Positions 1-8,165 are shown, counted from the stretch's first letter. The stretch: DNA of 64,000 nt from Acidobacteriota bacterium (GCA_016703965.1 JADJBB010000021.1:248001-312000), one strand, 5' to 3'. Notes: generated by a model from the sequence alone, not told the origin. Translations and numbers: made by a program.

Positions 1-927
1 CTGTACACTAGCGTCAAGCATTACGACAACAATATCGGCGTCCGCCATGGTTGCCCTCGAACGTTCAACGCCTATACTTTCGACCATGTCGGTCGTTTCG
101 CGAAGCCCAGCCGTATCGATCAAGGAGATCGGAATATCGCCAATGGTAAATCTCTCGTGGACTTGATCCCGCGTCGTTCCGGCGATCTCAGTTACAATAG
201 CACGGTCGCTGCCCAGTAAAGCATTGAAAAGACTAGACTTACCCACATTCGGACGCCCAACTAAAGCGACTCTTAGCCCCTCGCGTATTAGACGACCGGC
301 TTTGAATGTCGACGCAAGTCTTTCAATCTCAGCTGCGATCGCTGCTATTTTGGTTTTCACTCCTTCCGCCTGAACTTCCGGGAGATCGTCCTCGACGAAC
401 TCAAGTGCGGATTCAAGAACAACTATCACATTTAGAAGATCATCCTTTATAGGCTGAAGCCGGTTAGAAAATTCCCCACGCATCTGCCGGATCGCCTGCC
501 GCGCCGATGCGGTAGTTTGTGCATCGATCAGATCCCGTATTGCCTCCGCCTCAGCAAGGTTCATCCTCCCATTTGCGAGAGCACGAAGCGAGAATTCACC
601 CGCATCGGCCATCCGTGCGTCCAAGCCAAGACAAACGTCGATTACCCGTCGCAGGACAACGGGCGACCCGTGACAGCTTATCTCGACAACGTCTTCGCCG
701 GTGAAGGAATGCGGTGCCTTGAAATACGCGATTATCGCTTCGTCTATTACTTCGCCGGTATGTGGTTCGTGAAGTTGTTTGAGATGTGCGGCGCGGGGTG
801 CGGGTGAAAAGCCGTCATCATTGACCAATTTCTTCGTTATCCCGAGCGATTCGCCACCGCTCAGGCGGACAATTCCGATGCCGCTGCGGCCCGTGGGTGT
901 TGCAAGTGCGACAATGGTGTTCGGCAT
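1..927 (-). CDS. mnmE: tRNA modification GTPase MnmE (TrmE), C-terminus cut by window edge
   Basis: With MnmG, MnmE installs the cmnm5/nm5 group on the wobble uridine of certain tRNAs in the cytoplasm. The reading frame is open from ATG at 927 to base 1, giving 309 residues of a family of about 450. It begins MPNTIVALATPTGRSGIGIV, the typical formyl-folate-binding N-domain. A helical domain follows (ANGRMNLAEAEAIRDLID), then a G domain with Walker A GRPNVGKSS near residue 224, the G2 region GTTRDQ and the G3 motif DTAGLRE. The rest of the G domain and the C-terminal Cys motif lie outside the window. It is the last gene of the minus-strand rpmH-rnpA-yidD-yidC-jag-mnmE block, separated from jag by a decayed gene. 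Confidence 0.95.
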   Translation of the reverse strand, partial: MPNTIVALATPTGRSGIGIVRLSGGESLGITKKLVNDDGFSPAPRAAHLKQLHEPHTGEVIDEAIIAYFKAPHSFTGEDVVEISCHGSPVVLRRVIDVCLGLDARMADAGEFSLRALANGRMNLAEAEAIRDLIDAQTTASARQAIRQMRGEFSNRLQPIKDDLLNVIVVLESALEFVEDDLPEVQAEGVKTKIAAIAAEIERLASTFKAGRLIREGLRVALVGRPNVGKSSLFNALLGSDRAIVTEIAGTTRDQVHERFTIGDIPISLIDTAGLRETTDMVESIGVERSRATMADADIVVVMLDASVQ

Positions 928-1010
928 ATCCTAAATGTTAGTGGCATTTCGAAACAAAAGCTTGCGACTAGCGTGATAATGTTCGGTTGTAGCTCAATCT
1001 AAGGAATTCC

Positions 1011-1344
1011 ATGACAAAAAAAATCGCTTCTCGGGGTAGCCCTGCCTGTGCTTATATTCACCGTCGGTTGGACTGCCGCTAATTCGCTAACACCCTAAGC
1101 AGATTCAGAATCGGCTCAACCGAAAGTCTTAAAAGGTTTCACAGCCAAAGATGGCGAGGCCTTATATATCGAGCGTATTTGGTGAAATCGAGAGATCAGG
1201 AAGTAATTGTTCCCGATATCCTCGTTAAAAACAAACTATCAAGCTGGTGACACCGCCACCGTCATAGTAATGAGGCACAAATTCCCAAACGAAAAGCCAG
1301 GCCCTGACCTTCTTGGGTTTGCGATGGGACCGACTTCGCGGTAA
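1011..1344 (+). pseudogene. Decayed gene for a small exported protein
   Basis: ATG at 1011 follows an aaggaattcc ribosome-binding stretch. The frame runs into eight A residues (1016-1023). Removing one A gives a clear signal peptide (MTKKSLLGVALPVLIFTV and on to a WTAANS region) that soon meets TAA. Beyond that stop the same frame is open for 28 codons (ADSESAQPKVLKGFTAKDGE...) until TGA. A further protein-like stretch (QAGDTATVIVMRHKFPNEKP) ends at TAA 1342-1344 in another frame. The pattern of one frameshift, an internal stop and further frame changes over a coding-like sequence is what gene decay looks like. The original function is not recognised. It lies on the opposite strand between mnmE and jag. 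Confidence 0.6.
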
Positions 1345-1359
1345 ATAAAGATCAGCTGC

Positions 1360-1809
1360 TTACTGCAGACGAACCTGTAGGCGCCGCTCACGACCGTCAC
1401 CGACCGATTCTGTGAAAAGATCTTCTTCCTTCTGCAATGTCATGTGGATGATGCGGCGTTCGGTTGAGTTTAGGACTCCAAACGTAAACGGCCGTCCATT
1501 CTTACGCACCTGATCTGCCGCAAAGCGGGCCATCGCGTGAAGTTCTGCCTTACGTGTCTGCCTAAATCCCTCGGCATCGACGACGAAACGGTGTTCGCGA
1601 TCAAGTTCACGGCCAAACGCCTGAAACAGGACGACTTCAAACGCGTCAAGCAGTTCGCCGTTTTCCGCCAAGGCATAATGTGAATCTTCACCGCTGAGGT
1701 TAAGTAAACAGCCTTCTTCGTTCCATTCTGAATCAACGGTAAGGTCGAAACGCATGTCAGCTACTAGTCCAGCAAGAAAATCCTTCGCGTTTTCACATGT
1801 TTGATTCAT
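1360..1809 (-). CDS. Jag/KhpB-like RNA-binding protein (KH-R3H)
   Basis: 149 residues. The C-terminal third has an R3H pattern: LNSTERRIIHMTLQ, then a TESVGDGRERRLQV ending that matches the conserved Ser-x-Gly...Arg close of R3H domains. The preceding part (about 1-80) fits the KH-like segment of Jag/SpoIIIJ-associated proteins. The N-terminal Jag_N domain found in Firmicutes is absent, as in many Gram-negative versions. Family knowledge: KhpB-type proteins bind RNA and affect cell division and envelope growth. It lies directly downstream of yidC on the same strand, the usual position. Confidence 0.85.
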   Translation of the reverse strand: MNQTCENAKDFLAGLVADMRFDLTVDSEWNEEGCLLNLSGEDSHYALAENGELLDAFEVVLFQAFGRELDREHRFVVDAEGFRQTRKAELHAMARFAADQVRKNGRPFTFGVLNSTERRIIHMTLQKEEDLFTESVGDGRERRLQVRLQ

Positions 1810-1888
1810 AAATTGGAGCAGGCTTCCAGCCTGACTGTACTTAATTAATTAGATCCACCTCAGACCTTGCGAGCGGCCAGCGTTCAAG

Positions 1889-3823
1889 TTAGGTTGTCGA
1901 AAGCTTCGGCTTCACCTTCTTCGCACCTTTCGGGACCGAATCAACTATCTCCATTCCAGGTGGTGTATTCGGCTTGTTCATTCGGTTGATCAGCATCTGC
2001 TGTCCGAAGCTGACGATGTTACCAAAAAACCAATATAGCAATAATCCCGACGGTGCGGCCCACATTACCCACAACATCATGGCCGGCATGAGGTAAGTCA
2101 TCATCTTCTGCTGCATTGCCTGCTCAGGAGTCACAACAGCAGCCTGCGGAGTGAACTTCATCGATAGTATCATCGAGAACGCAAAGGCAAATTCCAGCAG
2201 GTGCCATGGGTCGGCTGCTGATAGGTCAGGAAGCCAGATGAATGTTGACTGACGCACGTCTACCGCGATCGTGATGGCTGTGTAGAACGCTATGAGCAGC
2301 GGGAACTGCAGTAGCATCGGCAGGCAGCCGCCGATGGGGAGGGCGTCCTTGGTCATCTTCAGTTGGTCCATCTGAAGCTGACGCATGCGGGGATCGTCGT
2401 TGGGAACCCCCTTCTTTTGGAGCTCCTTGATCTGGTCCTGGATGGCCTTCATCTTCGGCGCGTTGCCGGAGGCTTTCTTGAATGAACGCGATTGCGACCA
2501 TCTCAACGGGAAGAGCAGCGAGTAGAACAGGAACGTAAAGACGATGATCGCGACCCCGTAGTTATTCGTGAGACCGTTAAAAAAGTTGAGCGAATATACG
2601 ATCGGGATCGACAGCGGTTTGGTGAGCCAACGGAGCCACCAGTAGTTGCTGAAGTTGATAAGGTTCGTTATTTCGACCTCACGTCCAAGCTGCGAGGCGG
2701 AATTCTTACTGAGCTCAGCGAGCAGGAAATAGTCTTTGGTGCCTGTAAAGACCTTGGTAACGGAGCCATCCGCCGGTATCGGAAGATAAACGGTAACGAG
2801 GTGCCTCGTCTCGGACGTCTTGGCATTACGCAGTATCCACTGGAAAATGCTTTCAAAGAACGGCTTCGTTTGAACGTCATATTTCGAAGCCTTATATTCC
2901 ACGCCCTGAGCCGGAGCTGCCGGGATCGCGGTCATCGCGAAGTACGCATCACCAACGCCCGCCCAGTCGACCGTACCTGCGTCAGATAGCGAGGCCTGGC
3001 CGTTCGCATCGTACGTGAAGGTGTAATTTCCCTGATGCCGCTTAATATCGCCGTTTACGGCGGCGACGGTCTCAGATTCGATGTGGTAAAAATTGTGGTT
3101 ATTTATCGCGTGGTCGCCGATGCTTGCCCCGATGACGAGTTTGGTGTTTGGGATCGTCTGGCCTCCGCGTTTGACCGTCACGGCAACGTCCGCGACATAG
3201 CTGTTTGCTCTGAAAAGGAACGATTTCTTAACCTCAACGCCGCTCGAGTCGGTCAGCGTAAAATCGATCTGCTTTTCCGCACCGTCAGCCAGAGTAATGG
3301 TCTCCTCCGGTACCGAAACCGCATAATTGCGGTCATTCAGAAGCGTCGTCAGGCCCTGATCGTCAGTCGCAAGGCGAAACGGTATCTCACGCGGGCTGCG
3401 TTTCAGGGCTTCATCCGAAATAAGCTGCAAAGGCTTTTGCTCGCCCTCGTGCGAGCCGTCGGCGTAGACAGGAAAATCAGCCCGGGGCGATTTGTTCTTT
3501 ACGATGATCCAGCTCGTTGCCAAAGCTCCTTTGGAATCGAGCTTAACCTCGTATAGAGGTGATTTGATCGTGATCGAACGGTTCGGCGTGGTGTCCGGCG
3601 TAGTTGCGGCTGCGGTTTCCGGCAGCGGAGCAGGAGCAGGAGTAGGAACCGGAGATGCTGTATTAGCGTTCGCAGCGGTGTTCGCGGCCGTGTTGGAATT
3701 CGCGTTATCGACCGGGGGCGGTTTGGGGGCAAAGAAATATTGCCATCCAAAAAGTATCGCCATCGACAGGACCGCGGCTATCAGAAAACGAGATTGATTA
3801 CTGCTGTTACCTTGATTTTCCAT
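1889..3823 (-). CDS. yidC: Membrane protein insertase YidC
   Basis: 644 residues from the ATG at 3821-3823 (MENQGNSSNQSRFLIAAVLS). An in-frame upstream extension is possible but would be read from the palindromic repeat just upstream, so it is not used. YidC inserts and folds inner-membrane proteins, alone or with SecYEG. Visible parts: an N-terminal membrane anchor (about 13-30), a Pro/Ala/Thr linker, a large beta-rich periplasmic domain (about 80-360) as in Gram-negative YidC, then the conserved membrane core with the coiled cytoplasmic loop (KMKAIQDQIKELQKK) and the GGCLPMLLQFPLLIAFY segment. The C-terminus is basic (GAKKVKPKL). It is in the rpmH-mnmE block. Confidence 0.96.
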   Translation of the reverse strand: MENQGNSSNQSRFLIAAVLSMAILFGWQYFFAPKPPPVDNANSNTAANTAANANTASPVPTPAPAPLPETAAATTPDTTPNRSITIKSPLYEVKLDSKGALATSWIIVKNKSPRADFPVYADGSHEGEQKPLQLISDEALKRSPREIPFRLATDDQGLTTLLNDRNYAVSVPEETITLADGAEKQIDFTLTDSSGVEVKKSFLFRANSYVADVAVTVKRGGQTIPNTKLVIGASIGDHAINNHNFYHIESETVAAVNGDIKRHQGNYTFTYDANGQASLSDAGTVDWAGVGDAYFAMTAIPAAPAQGVEYKASKYDVQTKPFFESIFQWILRNAKTSETRHLVTVYLPIPADGSVTKVFTGTKDYFLLAELSKNSASQLGREVEITNLINFSNYWWLRWLTKPLSIPIVYSLNFFNGLTNNYGVAIIVFTFLFYSLLFPLRWSQSRSFKKASGNAPKMKAIQDQIKELQKKGVPNDDPRMRQLQMDQLKMTKDALPIGGCLPMLLQFPLLIAFYTAITIAVDVRQSTFIWLPDLSAADPWHLLEFAFAFSMILSMKFTPQAAVVTPEQAMQQKMMTYLMPAMMLWVMWAAPSGLLLYWFFGNIVSFGQQMLINRMNKPNTPPGMEIVDSVPKGAKKVKPKLSTT

Positions 3824-3830
3824 CTTTACA

Positions 3831-3908
3831 TTTTGGATTTTAGATCTGGGATTTTGGATTGGATAAAACCAAAACCAATCCAAAATCTAAAATCGACAAT
3901 CCAAAATC
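3831..3908. repeat. Inverted repeat between yidD and yidC
   Basis: Two related arms built on ATTTTGGATTTTAGAT / AATCCAAAATCTAAAATC face each other around a short AAACC loop. They form an imperfect long hairpin that fills the whole yidD-yidC gap and touches the yidD stop codon. It looks like a dispersed extragenic palindrome, not a terminator, since yidC continues the operon downstream. Confidence 0.6.
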
Positions 3909-4116
3909 ACTTCACCGGATCGTGCCCGCCTTTGCACAGCGGCTGACACCTTAAAATACGTGTTAAGCCCATCCATGTTCCACGTATCGCGCCGTATTTC
4001 TCAACGGCCTCTCTCGCGTATTCCGAACAGGTCGGTTCAAACCGGCACGCGGGCGGCAAAAATGGCGACAGGAACGCCTTATAAATGCCCAGAATATCGA
4101 GAACCAAAAACTTCAT
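3907..4116 (-). CDS. yidD: Membrane protein insertion efficiency factor YidD
   Basis: 69 residues with the family hallmarks: an N-terminal hydrophobic/amphipathic stretch (MKFLVLDILGIYKAFLSPFL), the PACRFEPTCSEYAREAVEKYG motif with two conserved Cys, and a C-terminal LRCQPLCKGGHDPV with the other Cys pair. YidD is a small inner-membrane-associated protein that assists YidC-dependent insertion. It lies between rnpA and yidC on the same strand, its standard place. Confidence 0.95.
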   Translation of the reverse strand: MKFLVLDILGIYKAFLSPFLPPACRFEPTCSEYAREAVEKYGAIRGTWMGLTRILRCQPLCKGGHDPVK

Positions 4117-4128
4117 CTCAAAAAAGAG

Positions 4129-4222
4129 TTTGCCACAGAGTACATAGAGAAAACAGAGAGTAAACCAAAAACGGCAGAAAGCCTTTTATTCCTCTGTATC
4201 GCTCTGTGTACTCTGTGGCAAT
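4129..4222. repeat. Palindromic repeat (GCCACAGAG family) overlapping the rnpA 3' end
   Basis: The left arm TTTGCCACAGAGTACATAGAG (4129 on) pairs with the right arm CTCTGTGTACTCTGTGGCAA (ending about 4221). Related arms occur at 46424-46548 and, more diverged, at 60103-60174. The right arm is read as the last codons of rnpA, so the repeat is partly coding. Confidence 0.75.
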
Positions 4223-4746
4223 ATATCTTTTGCCTCGATCCGCCCAACCTTGGCAGCGATCGACTTAAATTCCGCTAACGGATGCTCAAGCTTTCCCCGC
4301 AAAATGCTTCTTCGAGCGTTAATGACCCAATCGTATTTCGTGTCGATCGCGTCCAGTTCAACCCGGCTGAGCCTAAAGCTTTCCCGCAATAACCGCTTAG
4401 CGCGGTTTCGGTCGTGGGCCTTGCCGATAGCCTTTTTTGTAGCGGTTATGCCTACGCGGTGACGTCCCACACTTGCGGGCAAAATGAAAACCGTCATAAA
4501 ACGGCCTTCAAAACGGACACCTTGTTCATAGACCCGCAGAAAATCGGCGCGTTTCGCTATCCGATCTTCTTTCGGCAGGCCAAAACTTAATAATGGTGAA
4601 CTGTTAATCGCTTGCGTCCTTTCGCACGGCGGCGTTTGATCACAGCGCGGCCATTCTTGGTCGCCATGCGTGCACGGAATCCGTGCTTCTTCGCACGACG
4701 TCGATTGTTCGGTTGATATGTTCTCTTCGGCATAGTCGCTCTCCAT
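4186..4746 (-). CDS. rnpA: RNase P protein component, N-terminally extended and containing rpmH
   Basis: The protein part of RNase P helps the RNA subunit remove tRNA 5' leaders. The conserved core is clear: SFGLPKEDRIAKRADF near residue 54, the Arg/Lys-rich RNR-type motif (KKAIGKAHDRNRAKRLLRES) and the DWVINAR segment. In this frame there is no ATG, GTG or TTG between the ATG at 4744-4746 and the core; only CTG and ATT codons lie nearer. The sequence therefore supports a 186-residue protein whose first 48 or so codons overlap all of rpmH in another frame, as reported for Thermus. The C-terminal LPQSTQSDTEE is encoded by a repeat arm. Uncertain: a non-standard start (ATT/CTG near 4612-4573) would give the usual length of about 130. 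Confidence 0.85.
   Translation of the reverse strand: MESDYAEENISTEQSTSCEEARIPCTHGDQEWPRCDQTPPCERTQAINSSPLLSFGLPKEDRIAKRADFLRVYEQGVRFEGRFMTVFILPASVGRHRVGITATKKAIGKAHDRNRAKRLLRESFRLSRVELDAIDTKYDWVINARRSILRGKLEHPLAEFKSIAAKVGRIEAKDILPQSTQSDTEE
4587..4733 (-). CDS. rpmH: 50S ribosomal protein L34
   Basis: 48 residues, starting MPKRTYQPNNRRRAKKHGFR and ending KGRKRLTVHHY. This is the universal L34 pattern, a small basic structural protein of the large ribosomal subunit. It is nested inside the extended rnpA frame: its ATG (4731-4733) is 13 bases after the rnpA ATG, and a GGAGAG ribosome-binding site for L34 lies within the first rnpA codons. First gene of the rpmH-rnpA-yidD-yidC-jag-mnmE block. 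Confidence 0.97.
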   Translation of the reverse strand: MPKRTYQPNNRRRAKKHGFRARMATKNGRAVIKRRRAKGRKRLTVHHY

Positions 4747-5038
4747 TAGATCTCACTCGAAAGTGAAAACCTAGAGTTTACGCGCTGGATGTGATACTTG
4801 TCAAAACCGAAACCTCAATAAAAACGGGCTCTTTGTGAACATCGTCCAACGAATCCGCTATCTTGGATACGTATTCGGATTACCCGCTTTCTAAGTACAA
4901 TATATTGTGCCTATGCACCCGAAGCCCTCAAAGATCTAACATAAATGACCTGCATAGGTCACACGTCACTTGCGATGATACATTTAAGGCGAAAAATAGA
5001 TCTCAAACGATCTAACATTTTAGGAGGGCAATGTTCTC
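4747..5038. promoter_or_regulatory. Divergent control region between rpmH/rnpA and the 5039 gene
   Basis: About 290 bases without a gene. It must hold the rpmH operon promoter (minus) and that of the next gene (plus). Two signals stand out: a perfect palindrome TGACCTGCATAGGTCA at 4946-4961 and a direct repeat GATCTAACAT at 4933-4942 and 5009-5018. Both could be regulator sites, but no regulator can be assigned. I saw no cluster of DnaA boxes here. Confidence 0.4.
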
Positions 5039-5395
5039 ATGACAATGATATCGATAGTCGAACCAAGGAAATGGGAAACATTCCTGAGTGACTTTACCAA
5101 ACGCAATAAAGGACGCCGGGCTAGATTTGAGATCTACGGCCCGAACGGAAGCTTCAAAGAAGAGCAGCAGGAAGGCAGTTTTGAATCGATCTCGATCTCC
5201 GCAAATACGGTTACGGTCGTGCGCAGCTACGACAAACACGGAACCCTGGCGTCGATGACCGACGAACTAAAGAACGTCCGCGGCATCTCAGCTCAATATG
5301 ATAGCGACAAAAGCATCAACATGCTCGAATTTGCCGACGACAAGGGTGGCATGACGACCCTGCATTTCGAATCGAAAATTGACGGCGATTCCTAA
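5039..5395 (+). CDS. DUF5335-like protein
   Basis: 118 residues, no signal peptide or membrane segment. The opening PRKWETFLSDFTKRNKGRRA and the later beta-rich half resemble DUF5335 proteins, whose function is unknown to me. A strong AGGAGG sits at about 5021-5026. It is best spaced for an ATG at 5030 that opens only M-F-S-stop, and the TGA of that mini-frame overlaps the ATG of this gene (ATGA). Initiation could thus be coupled through a four-codon leader, or the 5039/5045 ATG may simply be used with long spacing. Isolated gene, divergent from the rpmH block. Confidence 0.65.
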   Translation: MTMISIVEPRKWETFLSDFTKRNKGRRARFEIYGPNGSFKEEQQEGSFESISISANTVTVVRSYDKHGTLASMTDELKNVRGISAQYDSDKSINMLEFADDKGGMTTLHFESKIDGDS

Positions 5396-5625
5396 ATTAC
5401 GAACGAACGGTAAAAACGACGTCATATTTGTCCATAACTGGTTGTTAGGTCAAAGGTATTTTTCGACTGTCGTTAGTTAATACCCTGATTGGTAAAGGTG
5501 TTTTTGCCGTTTGTCGGACTTCGGGCACACCGGCCATCACACCTTTAGCTCTCCTTCATCATCAATTTGATCACCCACAGCATCAACGGCCCCGTTGGGG
5601 TGTTTCCTCCTCTTCTTTACGTTAC

Positions 5626-5713
5626 TTTGCGTTTATTCTTTGCGACTTTGCAGGAAACCCCGATCTCACGGATCCGATCTCCCGCAAAGACGCAAAGCCG
5701 CAAACGAGCCGCG
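5626..5713. repeat. Inverted repeat (GCAAAG family) in a 440-base intergenic stretch
   Basis: TTTGCGTTTATTCTTTGCGACTTTGC faces GCAAAGACGCAAAGCCGCAAA, forming an imperfect palindrome. The rest of 5396-5837 holds nothing I recognise as a gene; translated extensions across the repeat give Cys/Arg-rich text typical of non-coding repeats. Confidence 0.55.
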
Positions 5714-5837
5714 AACTAAGAAATTAGACGAGCATCACACCATTAGGCCACGCCCAGCCGTGAGTTATTTGTTTTATTCTTGCAACATTTATGCATCTAT
5801 GCTAGATTACCAAAAATTAAATGGTGGAGAGAAACAT

Positions 5838-6260
5838 ATGAAACGAGAATGGAAGGAAATAAAAAACGACAGCACTCGGGCGCAGTGGGCGGGGTTGTAT
5901 GTGACGATAAACAGCCGGGGAACCATCGTCTTGAACCGTGCCGCATACGAACAGGCCGGCGCGCCGACGGCTTTCAAACTGCTGTATGACCCTGCCAACA
6001 ACACGATCGGCCTGAAACCGACCGTCGAAAAGATGCTGAACGCCTATAAGGCGAACAGATCAGGCAGACACGGCGGGAAAAAAATATCCGCCTTTCGCCT
6101 GCTTTCGGAATGCAGCCTGGTTATCAAAGAAACACTGGAATTCACCGATGCCGAGATCGATCTGGACGGGATCCTGATCCTAAACCTCAGAACCGCCAAG
6201 ATCTCGAACCGGGCGCTCCATCACCCGACGCGCAATAGAGAGGGAACAGTGAATAGATGA
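5838..6260 (+). CDS. Hypothetical cytoplasmic protein, 140 residues
   Basis: Start chosen at ATG 5838 because GGAGAG lies about eight bases upstream and the longer frame crosses a repeat. The N-terminal half has a strand-rich pattern (GLYVTINSRGTIVLNRAAYE) followed by FKLLYDPANNTIGLKPT. The C-terminal part contains FTDAEIDLDGILILNLRTAK. I believe related proteins occur in other acidobacterial genomes, but no function is known to me. No signal peptide, membrane segment or catalytic motif is visible. It is convergent with the 6282-7193 hydrolase. Confidence 0.6.
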   Translation: MKREWKEIKNDSTRAQWAGLYVTINSRGTIVLNRAAYEQAGAPTAFKLLYDPANNTIGLKPTVEKMLNAYKANRSGRHGGKKISAFRLLSECSLVIKETLEFTDAEIDLDGILILNLRTAKISNRALHHPTRNREGTVNR

Positions 6261-6281
6261 TTCTCTTGTGTTCACTGTTCA

Positions 6282-7193
6282 TTAATTAACTTTCCCTTTA
6301 CCCACGTCTTTGCCTAAGGTTTGCTCAAACCATGCCACGGTCAGGTCACGCGAACGTTTTGCGTCGTCGTTTTGGAAGCCATGGTCCGCACCTGGGATCG
6401 TGACGAAGCTCGATTTGACTTTGTTTTTCTGAAACGCTTCGTAAATAGTCTGGCTGTTGCTGATCGGGACCAATGAGTCCTTATCGCCATGAATAAGCAG
6501 CGTGGGCGGATCATCCGGGGTCACAAAAACAATTGGCGAATAATCTGCAGCCTTCTCCTTTTCGAAATTCAGCGCTGGAAAGCGTGAACCGACGCTGCCG
6601 TCATTTGGGGCATTGAGGCCACGGGCAATCGGACGCATATCTACGGGCGGGAAAAAGGCCACGACCGCAGCGACGCGATCGCTCTCCTTCATAAATTCCT
6701 CTTTCGCCTTGGGATCGCCATTGTCTGAAGCGGTGCCGATCATTAGCGAGAGATGCCCGCCTGCACTGGCACCAAACGCGCCGAGACGATTCGGATCGAC
6801 GCCCCATTGTTTGGCGTTATACCGGACGAATCGAACTCCCCGGCGAACATCGCCGACGATGTCGGGGACCAGGTATTTCGGGCTGCCGCCGTGTCGTAAT
6901 GCAATTAGGGTGAACCCCTTGTCAAGAAGATCTCTAAAAATAGGCACTTGAGCTAGGTCTTGCGGAGGAAGATAGTTTGAGACATAACCACCGCTGACCA
7001 CATATATGACCGCCGCACCGTTAGCATTTGTCTTTGGTTTTATGACGTCCATGGTCAGAGCCATGCCGTCCTTATGGCCATAAACGACATCCGGCATGAT
7101 ATCGAGTTTTGTTTGCGCATGAACTGCTCCTGCCCCGGCAAAGCAGGCGGTCATAAGTAGCAAAGCCAATATTGAGCGTGTGATCGGTTGCAT
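6282..7193 (-). CDS. Exported alpha/beta hydrolase
   Basis: 303 residues with a signal peptide (cleavage likely after AVHAQ, about residue 27). Alpha/beta-hydrolase fold of the BD-FAE/acetyl-esterase-like type: an oxyanion-side VVSGGY segment (about 65-70) in place of the usual HGGG, nucleophile elbow GASAG with Ser143, acid Asp239 (HGDKDS) and His271 (GADHGF). Expected to act on an ester in the periplasm; the substrate cannot be told. Ribosome-binding site just upstream of 7193. Single gene on the minus strand. Confidence 0.8.
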   Translation of the reverse strand: MQPITRSILALLLMTACFAGAGAVHAQTKLDIMPDVVYGHKDGMALTMDVIKPKTNANGAAVIYVVSGGYVSNYLPPQDLAQVPIFRDLLDKGFTLIALRHGGSPKYLVPDIVGDVRRGVRFVRYNAKQWGVDPNRLGAFGASAGGHLSLMIGTASDNGDPKAKEEFMKESDRVAAVVAFFPPVDMRPIARGLNAPNDGSVGSRFPALNFEKEKAADYSPIVFVTPDDPPTLLIHGDKDSLVPISNSQTIYEAFQKNKVKSSFVTIPGADHGFQNDDAKRSRDLTVAWFEQTLGKDVGKGKVN

Positions 7194-7239
7194 ATTTTTC
7201 TCCTAGCGAAGTTAATTGTGCCGATACAATAACATGAAC

Positions 7240-7818
7240 TTATTTACATCGCACGCGAAGGCGAACAATCTCCCTGACGGCGGCAATATATAGATGATGC
7301 TCGTGTTCGAGGATGCGGGTCGATAGTGTCTCGACCGAGTCGCTATCCAAAACCTCGACCTCTTTCTGCAAGATCACCTCGCCGTGGTCTAGGAGTTCGT
7401 CGACGTAGTGGACTGTGCAGCCGGTGACCGGAACGCCGGCGTCGAAAGCCTGTTTCTGGGCATCGAGTCCGGGAAATGCGGGCAGCAGGCTCGGGTGGAT
7501 GTTAATAATGCGGTTCGGGAATGCCTGGACGAATGACGGCGATAGAAGGCGCATGTAACCCGCGAGGCAAACTAGTTCGACTCCGCGTTTTTGCAGCTCG
7601 GCGATTATCTCAGCGTCATGCTCCGCCCGTTTCCGGCCATTTCTTTCAACGACAACCGTTTCAACTCCACGCTCGCGAGCTTTTTCCAAACCGCCCGCAT
7701 CGGGCTTGTCGCTAATGACCACGACAACTTCAGACGCCGGTATTTCGCCGCTCTTAACAGCATCGACCAACGCCACCATATTAGACCCACGGCCTGAGAT
7801 GAGAATTCCAATTTTCAT
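7240..7818 (-). CDS. purN: Phosphoribosylglycinamide formyltransferase
   Basis: 192 residues. Transfers formyl from 10-formyl-THF to GAR, the third step of purine synthesis. The N-terminal loop ISGRGSNM and the catalytic triad are all visible: Asn106 and His108 in INIHPSLLP, and Asp144 in LLDHGEVIL, at the same numbers as E. coli PurN. The cognate purM lies upstream on the same strand at 9464-10489, but about 1.6 kb of plus-strand genes now separate the two, so the common purMN pair is interrupted here. Confidence 0.96.
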   Translation of the reverse strand: MKIGILISGRGSNMVALVDAVKSGEIPASEVVVVISDKPDAGGLEKARERGVETVVVERNGRKRAEHDAEIIAELQKRGVELVCLAGYMRLLSPSFVQAFPNRIINIHPSLLPAFPGLDAQKQAFDAGVPVTGCTVHYVDELLDHGEVILQKEVEVLDSDSVETLSTRILEHEHHLYIAAVREIVRLRVRCK

Positions 7819-7871
7819 TGACTATTTTCCGAATCTACGTACAATAACATTGTACAACTCGCGGAGGCATT

Positions 7872-8165
7872 ATGTCATTAGAAGTCAGCTATAGTGAAGC
7901 ACGAAGCAATCTCGCATCATTAATGGATCAGGTAACAGATGATTGCGAAATCGTGGTGATCAAACGTCGCGGCCGCTCGTCGGTGTCCATGATCGATTCA
8001 GATGAACTGGCGAGCCTGATGGAGACAGAGTATTTGTTTCGATCGCCAAAGAATGCTGAACGTCTAAACAAGGCGATCGAGCAAACTTTGGCGGGTGAAG
8101 GAGAAAAGATCTCGATCGAGGAGCTACGAAAGGAATTTGGTGCAGAGAAACGAAAAGGCAAATAA
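7872..8165 (+). CDS. yefM: YefM-family antitoxin
   Basis: 97 residues. The N-terminal Phd/YefM fold is clear (SYSEARSNLASLMDQVTDDCEIVVIKRRGR, then SVSMIDSDELASLMETEYLF). The C-terminal tail is charged and would wrap the toxin. Antitoxins of this family neutralise YoeB and repress their own promoter. The start ATG lies in the 53-base gap to divergent purN, so the promoter must lie there. The 3' end overlaps the toxin start, indicating translational coupling. Confidence 0.92.
   Translation: MSLEVSYSEARSNLASLMDQVTDDCEIVVIKRRGRSSVSMIDSDELASLMETEYLFRSPKNAERLNKAIEQTLAGEGEKISIEELRKEFGAEKRKGK

Noticed and set aside
2492..3556. Plus-strand frames of 165 and 173 codons opposite yidC
   Set aside because: They are shadows of yidC; composition and lack of start signals do not support coding.
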